Source of the DNA: Devosia sp. Root635
GTDB lineage: Bacteria > Pseudomonadota > Alphaproteobacteria > Rhizobiales > Devosiaceae
Assembly: GCF_001427605.1 (NCBI RefSeq)
Contig: NZ_LMGZ01000009.1
Location: 22,385 to 86,384, forward strand
Length of the DNA: 64,000 nt
Direction of reading: 5' to 3'
Under the pieces are notes generated by a model. It made no database searches. It saw only the letters and a list, made by a program, of their open reading frames with translations, and was not told the origin of the DNA. A program made the position numbers and the translations under genes. Shown in pieces: positions 1 through 7,539 of the stretch (the first letter of the stretch is position 1; each line of letters starts with the position of its first letter).

Positions 1-1
1 C

Positions 2-1243
2 TATCCGCATATCGATGCGGCGATCAAGGCGACCTATATCGCGCAGTCAACGGCGCAGAAGACCAAGCAATATGACATGTACAAGCGCTTTATTCGTTGG
101 GCCTCCGACCGTTTGGGTGACGAGGGCGTAGTTGCCTTCATCACCAACAGAGCATTCGTCGATTCTCGCCAGGATGACGGATTTCGAAGGGCGGTCGTGA
201 ACGAGTTTTCCGAAGTGTACGTCGTCGACCTTGGCGGGGACTGGAAGCGCAAGGACGATGCCGGGGGTGGAAACGTATTCGGGATAGGGACGGGCGTCGC
301 GATCGCCTTCTTCGTCAGGCGTTCGCACAAAGGCAGTGGGAAAATATTCTATGCCGGCAGGCCGCGAGCGGAGGATGCCGAAGACAAGCTGAACTTTCTG
401 GCGAGCCACAATGCAGCATCCATCGACTTTTCTCGGGTGGAGCCTGACAAAAATGCGAATTGGAGCGACGTCCCCGATGGTGATTGGGAGCAGTTTCTTC
501 CCGTAGCCAATCAGGAGACAAAAGCTGCGACCTGGGCGTCGCGTGAGCGTGCGATCTTCAAATCCTATTCTCTGGGCGTTTCCACCAATCGCGACGAGTG
601 GCTTTACGATTTTGATCGCGCCACTCTCAATCGCAAGGTGTCGCTTCTCGCGGAGCGCTACGACAAGGTTTCCCCAAATGCGGCGGAGTACCCGTCGGAC
701 ATAAAGTGGTCCGAGAGTCTGAAGCGCCGAAAGGCTGCGGGCCAGAAAGAACTTTACGAGGCCGGGCGTCTCAGGCTGGCGTCATATCGGCCATTTACTG
801 CCAAGTGGCACTACCAATCGGCGCTGTTTGTTGACCGACCGGGTTGGAGTTCCGAGGCGTTTCCGCAGGACGAAAAAAATCAGGCGATCTGCTTTAACGA
901 CAAGGGCGCCCGCTCGGACATCTGCATTCTTGCGGTAGATGGGCCAGCCGATCTCCACTTTGGAGCGGCAATTGACGGGTATCAGCAGGTAGCACGCTAT
1001 CGCTTCACCAAAGACGGCGTTCGGATCGACAACATCACCGACTGGGGGCTGAGGCAGTTCATTAGGGCCTATGGCGTCAACGGCGCGCTTGATCCTGCGC
1101 GGCTGGACGCGGATGAAGGGGAGCCGGTGGGGGGTGCGGAGGGGAAGGCGCCGTCACCCCGGCGCGGAAAGCGCGTCGAAGAAAGGCAAGCGTCCGCTCA
1201 GCAAGGACGATGTCTTCCATTATGTCTATGGCGTGCTGCATGA
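2..1243 (+). CDS. Type ISP restriction-modification enzyme, internal part (5' end outside window; frameshifted)
   Basis: The frame is open from base 2 with no start codon, so the gene begins before the window. The first residues (IAQSTAQKTKQYDMYKRF, then WASDRLGDEGVVAFITNRAF) match the region after the N6-adenine methyltransferase catalytic motif in type ISP (LlaBIII-like) enzymes and related DISARM methylases. The rest resembles the start of their C-terminal target-recognition region. In this family one polypeptide carries nuclease, helicase, methyltransferase and specificity parts; only part of the last two is visible. The frame ends early at 1243, and the remaining C-terminal homology continues in the next frame (see 1071-1739). 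A run of six G at 1129-1134 is one place where the shift could lie. Family call is fairly firm; whether the enzyme works is doubtful. Confidence 0.75.
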   Translation, partial: YPHIDAAIKATYIAQSTAQKTKQYDMYKRFIRWASDRLGDEGVVAFITNRAFVDSRQDDGFRRAVVNEFSEVYVVDLGGDWKRKDDAGGGNVFGIGTGVAIAFFVRRSHKGSGKIFYAGRPRAEDAEDKLNFLASHNAASIDFSRVEPDKNANWSDVPDGDWEQFLPVANQETKAATWASRERAIFKSYSLGVSTNRDEWLYDFDRATLNRKVSLLAERYDKVSPNAAEYPSDIKWSESLKRRKAAGQKELYEAGRLRLASYRPFTAKWHYQSALFVDRPGWSSEAFPQDEKNQAICFNDKGARSDICILAVDGPADLHFGAAIDGYQQVARYRFTKDGVRIDNITDWGLRQFIRAYGVNGALDPARLDADEGEPVGGAEGKAPSPRRGKRVEERQASAQQGRCLPLCLWRAA

Positions 1244-1739
1244 TCCGGTCTATCGGGAGAAATATGCGCTGAACCTCAAGCGTGAATTTCCGCGCATTCC
1301 GTTCTACCGCGACTTCTGGCAATGGGCGGCATGGGGCGAGCAACTGATGGCGCTGCATATCGACTACAAAAATGCGGAGCCCTGGCCGCTGATGCGTCTC
1401 GACATGGCAGACGAAGGAGCGCGTTTGGCGGGCGTGGCGCCCAGGGCGATGCTCAAGGTCGACAGGGATAATGGGATGGTGCGGCTCGACAGCGAGACAC
1501 AGTTGAGCGGCGTGCCGGCCGAGGCGTGGACCTATCGGCTTGGCAATCGCTCGGGCGTCGAATGGGTACTGGACCAGCACAAGGAAAAGACACCCAGGGA
1601 TCCGACGATCCGCGATGAGTTCAACACCTATCGGTTCGCCGACTACAAGGAGAGGGTAGTTGATCTGATCGGACGGGTGGCAAGAGTGAGTGTCGAGACC
1701 GTCAGGATCACCGAGGCGATGAAGCTGGCGAAGCGGTGA
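1071..1739 (+). pseudogene. Frameshifted C-terminal fragment of the type ISP restriction-modification gene
   Basis: This frame carries the family's C-terminal block from about base 1170 on: KDDVFHYVYGVLHDPVYREKY, followed by LKREFPRIPFY and WAAWGEQLMALH. In intact type ISP proteins this block directly follows the sequence ending at about 1080 in the neighbouring frame, so both open frames were one gene. The first 30 or so residues (Arg-rich) look like out-of-frame noise. It may be a true disabling mutation, a phase-variable homopolymer, or a sequence error. The stop is followed by a convergent minus-strand gene 55 nt away. Confidence 0.7.
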
Positions 1740-1794
1740 GCCACGCCGGCCGAGGTCGCTGCCCGACCGGCGTGATGAGGGCGACGAACTGCTC

Positions 1795-3093
1795 CTATGC
1801 CCCCGTCACCCGCCAGATGACGTCGCCGACGTCGTCGGCCATCAGGACGGACTGGTCGGTGGCGAGGGCGACGCCGACGGGGCGGCCGTAGGATTGTTTT
1901 TCGTCGGGGGAGAGGAAATCGGTGAGGAGGTCGCGCGGTGTGCCAGTTGGCTTGCCGTTGGCGAAGGCGACGAAGGTCAACTTGTAGCCGCTGAGCTTGC
2001 TGCGGTTCCAGGAGCCGTGCTGGCCGATGGCCATGCCTGACGGAAAGCCGGGGAGGGTGCCCTCGGGTAGGAAGCAGAGGCCGAGCGAGGCGGTGTGGCC
2101 GCCCAGGGCGTAGTCGGGATGGTCCTGCGATGCGGCGGGGCGGGCGGGATCCTGGGGGACGCGGTCATCGACGACGCCCCAGTAGGAATAGGGCCAGCCA
2201 TAGAAGCCGCCATCGCGCACCGAGGTCAGGTAATCGGGCGGGGTTTCGTCGCCGAGGCCGTCGCGCTCGTTGACCACGGTCCACAGCGTTTCCGAGGCTG
2301 GCTCCCAGGCCATGCCGACGGGATTGCGCAAGCCGCCGGCGAAGATACGCGACTGGCCGGAGGCGAGGTCGAGCTCGTGGATGCAGGCGCGGTTGGTTTC
2401 GGCGGCGATGCCGGCATCGCCGATATTGGTGAGCGAGCCGACGGCGACATAGAGCTTGCTGCCGTCCTTGCTGGCGATGAGATTGCGCGTCCAGTGGCCG
2501 CCAGGGACCAGGTCCATGAGCTTCTTGCCGGGGGCGGTGATGCTGGTGGCGCCGGGTTCATAGGGATAGGCGAGCACGGCGTCGCTGGCGCCGACATAGA
2601 GCGTATCGCCGATGAGGACCATGCCGAAGGGCTGGCGGACGCCAGTGATGAAGGGGTGGCGGATTTCGGCAATGCCGTCGCCATCGGCGTCGCGCAGCAG
2701 GGTGATGCGGTTTGGGCTGGTGCCGGAGGCGCGGGCGCGCTTCATGGTGCTCGACATGGCGTGATCGAACAGCGAGCTGGGCTTGCCCGATTCACCCATG
2801 GATTCGGCGACCAGCACATCGCCATTGGGCAGGACATGGATGTTACGGGGATGAACCAGCCCGGTGGCAAAGGCATTGACCTTGAGGCCGGCGGCCGGCG
2901 TGGGCGTGCGGCCGTTTTCCCAACCTTTGGCGGTGGGCATTTTCAGCGTCGGAATGCTGCCCTGGGCCTTGGGCGCCGGAATGACGGGGGCCGCGCCATA
3001 GACGGCCGGGCGCGGTCCATCGCCGCGGTGGCGAACAGCGACGGCGACGGCACCGATGGCGGCGACGATATTGGCGAAGATGGACTCGGTCAT
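1795..3093 (-). CDS. Sorbosone/aldose dehydrogenase-like PQQ-type beta-propeller protein
   Basis: A 432-residue protein. Repeats such as NIHVLPNGDVLVAES, GLRNPVGMAWEP and YGWPYSYWG are typical of soluble PQQ-dependent sugar dehydrogenase / L-sorbosone dehydrogenase beta-propellers, which oxidise sugars in the periplasm. The ATG at 3093 is preferred because the N-terminus then starts with a hydrophobic stretch (residues 5-18, export signal or anchor); the upstream in-frame start adds only unrelated residues. The substrate cannot be read from sequence. A hairpin at 3186-3216 separates it from the next minus-strand gene. A remnant of a related enzyme lies at 20650-20811. Confidence 0.8.
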   Translation of the reverse strand: MTESIFANIVAAIGAVAVAVRHRGDGPRPAVYGAAPVIPAPKAQGSIPTLKMPTAKGWENGRTPTPAAGLKVNAFATGLVHPRNIHVLPNGDVLVAESMGESGKPSSLFDHAMSSTMKRARASGTSPNRITLLRDADGDGIAEIRHPFITGVRQPFGMVLIGDTLYVGASDAVLAYPYEPGATSITAPGKKLMDLVPGGHWTRNLIASKDGSKLYVAVGSLTNIGDAGIAAETNRACIHELDLASGQSRIFAGGLRNPVGMAWEPASETLWTVVNERDGLGDETPPDYLTSVRDGGFYGWPYSYWGVVDDRVPQDPARPAASQDHPDYALGGHTASLGLCFLPEGTLPGFPSGMAIGQHGSWNRSKLSGYKLTFVAFANGKPTGTPRDLLTDFLSPDEKQSYGRPVGVALATDQSVLMADDVGDVIWRVTGA

Positions 3094-3185
3094 TTGGCAA
3101 CTCTGGTGTCGGATGGTTTGGCCAAGGTAATGGCATTGCAGCGGCGTGAACACCATGGCTGGCATGGTTTTTTCGCGCCGAAGGC

Positions 3186-3216
3186 CAGGCGCCGTCCAGT
3201 GGGTGGACGGCGCCTG
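3186..3216. terminator. Strong hairpin downstream of the 3231-3605 gene
   Basis: A perfect 13-bp GC-rich stem with a 5-nt loop, 15 nt past the stop codon of the minus-strand membrane gene. No T-run follows on either strand, so it may be a weak terminator or an mRNA 3'-stabilising hairpin. Confidence 0.45.
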
Positions 3217-3230
3217 GGTTGGGGGTCGGC

Positions 3231-3605
3231 TCAGGCGCGGGCGGGTGTCCAGACCACCCAGGCGAACAGCAGGACGCCTATGAATGTGACCAGCGAGGAT
3301 ACTGCAACAACCGGCCCCAAAGCCTCATTGCCAGCCAGCAGCAGATAGAGCGACACCGCCATCATGGCCACGCCGAGTGTATAGACGACATACTGGATCA
3401 TGGGCAGGCGACCGGCGGCCTTGGCCGGGTTCAGCGCATAATAGCCGCCGAACAGCGCTGACGTGACCCAGCCGAGCAAGTTGATATGCGCATGGGCGCC
3501 GATCACGTTGTGGTTCTGGCTGATCTCCATGTGGATGCCGACGGATATGCCGACGATCAGGAACAGAATGGCGCTGCGGAAATAGTATTCGGATATGCGT
3601 GGCAT
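3231..3605 (-). CDS. Small four-helix membrane protein with a HAHINLLGW motif
   Basis: A 124-residue integral membrane protein with four predicted helices (about residues 8-28, 38-58, 70-92 and 97-120). The GAHAHINLLGWV motif in helix 2 resembles the histidine motif of haem-binding helices in cytochrome oxidase subunit I / NorB and NnrS-like proteins, which is why such proteins are often called 'cytochrome-c oxidase-like'. Too small to be an oxidase subunit; haem binding is an inference. The ATG at 3605 has a G-rich Shine-Dalgarno (GGGGGAAACC) directly upstream, which decides against the TTG at 3617. Confidence 0.7.
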   Translation of the reverse strand: MPRISEYYFRSAILFLIVGISVGIHMEISQNHNVIGAHAHINLLGWVTSALFGGYYALNPAKAAGRLPMIQYVVYTLGVAMMAVSLYLLLAGNEALGPVVAVSSLVTFIGVLLFAWVVWTPARA

Positions 3606-3711
3606 GGTTTCCCCCAAAAAGCTGGCCTCAACGTCTCCTCACAGACTCGGCCGGATCAAAGCATGGTAGGGCGGGGCCGGCGCGAAATCCATCGGCGCGA
3701 TGAACGCCAAA

Positions 3712-3733
3712 GCGCCGCCCCGAAGGGCGGCGC
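3712..3733 (-). terminator. Terminator hairpin with UUCG loop after the first SH3b-crystallin gene
   Basis: On the minus strand a 9-bp GC stem is capped by a TTCG tetraloop closed by a C-G pair, then TTT. It lies 22 nt past the stop of the gene at 3755-4390. Confidence 0.6.
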
Positions 3734-3754
3734 CAGGCCTGGGAGCGGGCGCGG

Positions 3755-4390
3755 TCAGAGCGCCTGGAAGCTCGAAATGGCGTTGTTGTAGGAACTGAGC
3801 GACGGCTTGGAATTGATGATGGTGGCGCAGGAGCCGCCATAGCCGAAATTCTTGCAGACCGTTACCTGGGCGCCGCCTTCGACGCTGACCGAGGAGATGG
3901 AGTCGTTCCAGCCACCGGCCAGGTGCGAATTGCTGTCGCCCGGGCTGACGCAGAACTTGCTGCCTGCGAAGTTGGTGCTCTTGAAGAAGCAGACCTTGGG
4001 GGTGGCGGGAGCCGGGGGCGGCGGCGGGGCATCGCCGATGCCGAAGGAGAAGGAGGGGCCGCCGGGGCCGACGGTGACGCCGAAGTTGAACGGAATTTCG
4101 GGTTCGGACGGGGCGGGCGCCGGCTGGGCGGCGGCGGGCTTGAGGTAGTTGGCAGAGACCCAGCCGTCGGTGCCGGCATTGCGGTCGACAAAGCACCAGG
4201 AGCCCTGGCAATCCTTGACGTCGACGAGCTCGCCGGTGCTGAGCGTGCCCACCTTGGAATAGGACGTGCCGGGACCGGTGCGGACGTTGACGGCGCCGGT
4301 GGCGACGCCGGGCTGGGCAAAGGCGGCAGCAGTCGACAGCAGGACGATAGCGGCGCCGGAAGACAGAGCAGTGATGTGCTTGGCGTTCAT
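3755..4390 (-). CDS. Secreted SH3b and beta/gamma-crystallin domain protein (copy 1)
   Basis: A 211-residue exported protein. Signal peptide at residues 1-25 (AAAFAQ). A bacterial SH3 domain spans about 27-84 (GAVNVRTGPGTSY, CQGSWCFV, DGWVSANYL). A Pro/Ala/Gly linker with a GPGGPSFSFG segment follows. A beta/gamma-crystallin-like fold spans about 133-211 (CFFKSTNFAGSKFC; DSISSVSV; CKNFGYGGSC), with paired cysteines. SH3b domains often bind peptidoglycan or proteins, and crystallin modules may bind calcium or act as inhibitors (I36-like). It is the last of three same-strand paralogues (also 4602-5168 and 5285-5944). A direct repeat GTTCAG-N5-GTTCAG lies 75-92 nt upstream of its start. Function unknown. 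Confidence 0.8.
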   Translation of the reverse strand: MNAKHITALSSGAAIVLLSTAAAFAQPGVATGAVNVRTGPGTSYSKVGTLSTGELVDVKDCQGSWCFVDRNAGTDGWVSANYLKPAAAQPAPAPSEPEIPFNFGVTVGPGGPSFSFGIGDAPPPPPAPATPKVCFFKSTNFAGSKFCVSPGDSNSHLAGGWNDSISSVSVEGGAQVTVCKNFGYGGSCATIINSKPSLSSYNNAISSFQAL

Positions 4391-4464
4391 TTTGAAGATA
4401 CCCTCGTTTGACTTGCAGTGAGCGTGAAGCTCGCCTGTTCTGAGGGGGAATAGACAGTATTGCG

Positions 4465-4482
4465 GCTGAACTGCTGCTGAAC
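4465..4482 (-). promoter_or_regulatory. GTTCAG-N5-GTTCAGC direct repeat upstream of the SH3b-crystallin gene
   Basis: On the minus strand GTTCAG (4482-4477) and GTTCAGC (4471-4465) are spaced 11 bp start to start, about 75 nt before the ATG at 4390. The same arrangement occurs at 6134-6150, 7477-7494 and 39142-39159. An 11-bp pitch fits a tandem winged-helix (OmpR/PhoB-class) site. Confidence 0.5.
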
Positions 4483-4601
4483 GGGGTGTTTAGCGGGGCA
4501 GGCGGAAGTGGCCGGGATGGGGCGCGAAGATGAACGGGGGATAGAGCCCGTCGGTGGTGTCGTGCAATAGCGAGGCCACAGGCTGTGACGCAGCAGCGGG
4601 C

Positions 4602-5168
4602 TCAGTAGACCCGGATCGAGGACAAAGCGCGGCGCAGGTATGGGTCGAGGGCGGGCTGGTCGGCGATGATGCGCTCGCAATAGCTCTGGAAGCCGCGGTC
4701 GCGGCAGGCGGCGGCGGAGGCGCCGTTGACCCTGACGGAGGAGAAACTGTTGTCGAGGCCCAGCAAAGCCAGGTCGTGAATGACGCGGCCGGAGCCGAAG
4801 CAGAATTCGGCGCCGGTGAAATTGGCGCCGGTATAGAAGCACATGCTGCCGCCGGACGGGTAATCGGGGTGGACGCCGCCGGGCCAGTCGGTGGAGGTGA
4901 GGCCGAAGACAATGAACTGCTTGCCGGTCCAGCCGTGGCCGCCCGGACCATCCACGGCGCACCACAGGTCCTCGCAGCGCAGCACCTTGATCGGCAGGTC
5001 GGCAGCGATCTGGCCGGTGACGTCATAGGCGAGGCCGGGGCCGTTGCGCAGGGTCAGGGGATCGCTGCTCCAGGCATGCGTGCCGGACTCCGAGGCGGCG
5101 AAGGCGGAGGCCGTTGCCAGGATCATGATGCCGGCAAGGGCGGTCAGAAGGCGGCCGAAACGACGCAT
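4602..5168 (-). CDS. Secreted SH3b and beta/gamma-crystallin domain protein (copy 2)
   Basis: A 188-residue exported protein. Signal peptide at about residues 1-24 (MRRFGRLLTALAG, cleavage near AFAA). A diverged SH3-like domain lies at about 34-88 (DPLTLRNGPGLAYDV, CEDLWCAV, HGWTGKQF). A crystallin-like domain lies at about 108-188 (CFYTGANFTGAEFC, NSFSSVRV, CRDRGFQSYC). It lacks the long Pro/Gly linker of copies 1 and 3. The frame is open further upstream, but the ATG at 5168 is chosen because it is directly followed by a good signal peptide. It sits between its two paralogues. No GTTCAG repeat is visible in its 116-nt upstream gap. Confidence 0.75.
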   Translation of the reverse strand: MRRFGRLLTALAGIMILATASAFAASESGTHAWSSDPLTLRNGPGLAYDVTGQIAADLPIKVLRCEDLWCAVDGPGGHGWTGKQFIVFGLTSTDWPGGVHPDYPSGGSMCFYTGANFTGAEFCFGSGRVIHDLALLGLDNSFSSVRVNGASAAACRDRGFQSYCERIIADQPALDPYLRRALSSIRVY

Positions 5169-5238
5169 GGCAGTACCTCGAGACGTGTCAACGGAGGGCA
5201 CACTAGCGCGGCAGGGGACGGCCTCCAAGGGCAAAGCA

Positions 5239-5264
5239 AAGGGCGCGGCCGGAGCCACGCCCTT
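5239..5264 (-). terminator. Rho-independent terminator after SH3b-crystallin copy 3
   Basis: On the minus strand a 7-bp stem, one mismatch and a further 3 bp close a 4-nt loop, followed by TTTGCTTTG. It starts 20 nt after the stop of the gene at 5285-5944, so copy 3 and copy 2 are probably separate transcripts. Confidence 0.55.
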
Positions 5265-5284
5265 GAGATGGTCAGGCGGCGCGA

Positions 5285-5944
5285 TCAGCGCACGCGAACC
5301 GAGACGATATAGTCGTCGAAATCGCCCAGCGAGGAGGCGCTGGTGGTGTAGGTGCGGCAGTTGCGATAGTTGCTCTCCGAGCAAACCTGGACCTGCAGGC
5401 CATCGTCGTTCTCGACCGAGGAGATACGGTCGGCCCAATCGCCCAGATTGCGGATGCTATCGCCCGATTCGAGGCAGAAGCTGGTGCCGCGGAAGCGGGT
5501 GCGGTCGTAGAAGCAGACTTCGCTAAAGACCGGCTCGGGCAGGGGCCGGACGACCGGCGGGCGCGGCTGGGGCTGATTGCCGACGCCGATGCTGATCTGC
5601 GGGCCGTTGGGGCCGCCGATGGTGAAGCCGAAGGAGAGGCCCGGCTGGCTCGGATTGACCGGCCGCCCGCCGGCGCTCAGGTAGCTGGCCGAAACCCAGC
5701 CGTCGGGGCCGGACTTGTTGATGTAGCACCAGGAACCCTGGCATTGCTGCACATCGACCTGGGTGCCGCGAGTCGCGACATCGACGACGCCGTAGCTGGT
5801 GCCGGGGCCGGAGCGCACGTTGACATTGCCCGTGACGACGCCGGGGGCCGCATAGGCAGCCGGCAGGAACACGACGACGGCGGTGGCGGCAACGGCGACG
5901 CCGGTGGCGATGTTGAGCAACATCCTGCGGGTATGGCGGTTCAT
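5285..5944 (-). CDS. Secreted SH3b and beta/gamma-crystallin domain protein (copy 3)
   Basis: A 219-residue exported protein with a long signal peptide (residues 1-32, Arg-rich start, cleavage near AYAA). SH3b domain at about 34-92 (GNVNVRSGPGTSYG, CQGSWCYI, DGWVSASYL). Linker with GGPNGPQISIG as in copy 1. Crystallin-like domain at about 142-219 (CFYDRTRFRGTSFC, DRISSVEND, CSESNYRNC). The SH3b part is close to copy 1, which suggests tandem duplication. A GTTCAG direct repeat points at it from 6134-6150. Function unknown; a cell-wall or environment-sensing secreted protein is plausible. Confidence 0.8.
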   Translation of the reverse strand: MNRHTRRMLLNIATGVAVAATAVVVFLPAAYAAPGVVTGNVNVRSGPGTSYGVVDVATRGTQVDVQQCQGSWCYINKSGPDGWVSASYLSAGGRPVNPSQPGLSFGFTIGGPNGPQISIGVGNQPQPRPPVVRPLPEPVFSEVCFYDRTRFRGTSFCLESGDSIRNLGDWADRISSVENDDGLQVQVCSESNYRNCRTYTTSASSLGDFDDYIVSVRVR

Positions 5945-6133
5945 GTCTAACGCTCCTCATGTACTGGTCCAGCCGGTCCCGGGATGGGACGACGCTTTAC
6001 GGCAGCCAGCCTTTGCTCAAGAAACGGGGAGACGAAGAAAAGAGTTCCGGCCCCCCGGAAATTGTCGAGTCATTGTCGTAACTTGGCGGTGCCTGGCGGC
6101 ATCGCCCTTGTGAGCGGTTCTAGCGGGCCGCGC

Positions 6134-6150
6134 CTGAACGCTGGCTGAAC
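6134..6150 (-). promoter_or_regulatory. GTTCAG-N5-GTTCAG direct repeat, with an inverted third copy
   Basis: CTGAAC at 6134-6139 and 6145-6150 on the plus strand form an 11-bp-pitch direct repeat that reads GTTCAG on the minus strand, toward the SH3b-crystallin gene starting at 5944. A GTTCAG at 6157-6162 in the opposite orientation makes a palindrome with the inner half-site. See also 4465, 7477 and 39142. Confidence 0.4.
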
Positions 6151-6158
6151 GGAATCGT

Positions 6159-6554
6159 TCAGGTTGCCTGCGGCGGAATACGGCGCTTGGAGCCGTCTTC
6201 GTCAAGCGCGACATAGATAAAGCGGCCATCGGTGACCTTGACGCGGTCGGCGATGCGGTTGCGGCGGGCCCAGGCTTCCATGGAAATGGTGATGGAGGTG
6301 GTGCCGACGCGCTCGACATTGGCATAGACGCAGAGAATGTCGCCGACCTTGACCGGGGCGATGAAGGTCATCGCTTCGACCGCCACGGTGACGACGCGGC
6401 CGCCGCTGCGCTCGACGGCGGCGATGGCACCGGCAATATCCATCTGGCTCATCACCCAGCCCCCGAAAATATCGCCGGCCGGATTGGTATCGGCGGGCAT
6501 GGCCAGGGTGCGGATGGTCAGCGCGCCTTTGGGTTCGGTGGAATCCGACAGCAT
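6159..6554 (-). CDS. yciA: Acyl-CoA thioesterase of the YciA hotdog family
   Basis: A 131-residue single hotdog-fold protein that hydrolyses acyl-CoA in the cytoplasm. Family marks are PADTNPAGDIFGGWVMSQMD (the D of GDIFGGW is in the active site), AMTFIAPVKVGDILCVYA, and a C-terminal basic segment. The ATG at 6554 is preferred over the TTG at 6560 because AGGA lies 7 nt before it. The stop falls within the region carrying the GTTCAG motifs. Confidence 0.85.
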   Translation of the reverse strand: MLSDSTEPKGALTIRTLAMPADTNPAGDIFGGWVMSQMDIAGAIAAVERSGGRVVTVAVEAMTFIAPVKVGDILCVYANVERVGTTSITISMEAWARRNRIADRVKVTDGRFIYVALDEDGSKRRIPPQAT

Positions 6555-6575
6555 GTTCAAGTCCTTTGTTGTGTC

Positions 6576-6619
6576 GCGTTTTCGAACCGCAAAACCGTGG
6601 CCACTATTGCTGAAAACGC
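6576..6619. repeat. Dispersed 44-bp intergenic repeat, copy 1
   Basis: Ends form an 8-bp inverted repeat (GCGTTTTC ... GAAAACGC) around a conserved core (GAACCGCAAAACCGTGGCCA). A second copy is at 16057-16099, where the arms change together to GCGTTTCC ... GGAAACGC. Similar elements are common between genes in rhizobial genomes. Confidence 0.65.
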
Positions 6620-6620
6620 T

Positions 6621-7214
6621 TTAGGGTCCTTTCACCGGCCAGCGGCCGACCGCTTCTTCCCAGTGCTTGCGGCACAGCGAGATATAGACGGATTTTTCGA
6701 TCGATACCTGCTCGCCATCGGTGAGCACGCGGCCATCGACGCTCTGGCGCACGACCATGGTGGCCTTGGCGCCGCATTCGCAGATGGTGCGGATTTCGCG
6801 CAGCTCGTCGGCAATGGCCAGCAGTTGCATGGAGCCGGGAAACAGCTTGCCCTGGAAATCGGTCCTCAGGCCGAAGCACATGACCGGGATCTTGAGCCGG
6901 TCGCTGACACGGGCGAGCTGCCAGACCTGGTCGGGGGTGAGGAACTGGGCCTCGTCGACAAAGACGCAATCGATCTTGCCGCTTTCGGTCTCCTCGCGGA
7001 TGGCCTGGTAGAGATCGTCGTCGGCGCCATAGAGCGAGGCGGGCTCGGAAATGCCGATGCGCGAGGCGATGAGGCCGACGCCGTTCTCGACATAGAGCGA
7101 GGAGGTATAGAGCAGCGGCCGCATGCCGCGCTCGCGGTAATTGTAGGCAGCCTGCAGCAACAAGGTGGACTTGCCGGCATTCATTGCCGCATAGGAGAAA
7201 TAGAGCTTGGCCAT
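6621..7214 (-). CDS. tdk: Thymidine kinase
   Basis: A 197-residue type II thymidine kinase (dT + ATP to dTMP, pyrimidine salvage, cytosol). It has the P-loop MNAGKSTLLLQ near the N-terminus, Walker B CVFVDEAQFL, the substrate region CFGLRTDFQGKLFPGS, and zinc-binding cysteines (ICECGAKATM and a later C). The ATG at 7214 gives the canonical N-terminus MAKLYFSYAAMNAGKS; the in-frame extension upstream is not conserved sequence. A terminator-like hairpin lies in its 5' leader (7271-7299). Confidence 0.92.
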   Translation of the reverse strand: MAKLYFSYAAMNAGKSTLLLQAAYNYRERGMRPLLYTSSLYVENGVGLIASRIGISEPASLYGADDDLYQAIREETESGKIDCVFVDEAQFLTPDQVWQLARVSDRLKIPVMCFGLRTDFQGKLFPGSMQLLAIADELREIRTICECGAKATMVVRQSVDGRVLTDGEQVSIEKSVYISLCRKHWEEAVGRWPVKGP

Positions 7215-7270
7215 GGTTCCGTTGTGCCGGAGCGTCCTGATCCACGCGAGCGGAAAACCGGGTGCTCCAC

Positions 7271-7299
7271 AAAAAAGAGGCCGCCCAACCGGGGCGGCC
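7271..7299 (-). terminator. Intrinsic terminator inside the tdk leader
   Basis: On the minus strand an 8-bp perfect stem (GGCCGCCC / GGGCGGCC, 5-nt loop) is followed by TCTTTTTTG, 57 nt before the tdk ATG. No minus-strand gene lies between it and 8062, so it would end a short leader RNA or an undetected sRNA, or act as an attenuator. Confidence 0.6.
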
Positions 7300-7476
7300 A
7301 GAATGCCGACTGGATCGGCGGGAGAGCCGGGGTTGGCGGCCGCACTCTCCAAAAGCCGGGCGCGACGTTGGGGACGTGGGGCGCGGCGGGTCCGGGCCAC
7401 ATGGGGGATGGGCCGGGAACGCCTGAACGCTTAGCGAGTTTGTATGACGCGGAGGTGACGGGTCCGCCCAGATATC

Positions 7477-7494
7477 GTTCAGTTGCAGTTCAGC
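7477..7494 (+). promoter_or_regulatory. GTTCAG-N5-GTTCAGC direct repeat upstream of the DUF2147 gene
   Basis: GTTCAG (7477-7482) and GTTCAGC (7488-7494) are spaced 11 bp, 46 nt before the ATG at 7540. A -10-like TTATCC follows about 18 nt later. Same geometry as at 4465 (minus strand) and 39142. Confidence 0.5.
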
Positions 7495-7539
7495 TTGGCG
7501 GTGGCAGGCTGGTTATCCACAGCGTGGAGTTTTGTTGCG

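Noticed and set aside
2..1739. DISARM defence system
   Set aside because: Type ISP-like methylases occur in DISARM, but no helicase (DrmA), DUF1998 protein (DrmB) or DrmC is visible. The upstream context is outside the window.
7483..7539. Upstream start for the DUF2147 protein
   Set aside because: It would begin within the GTTCAG repeat and precede a complete signal peptide that starts at 7540.
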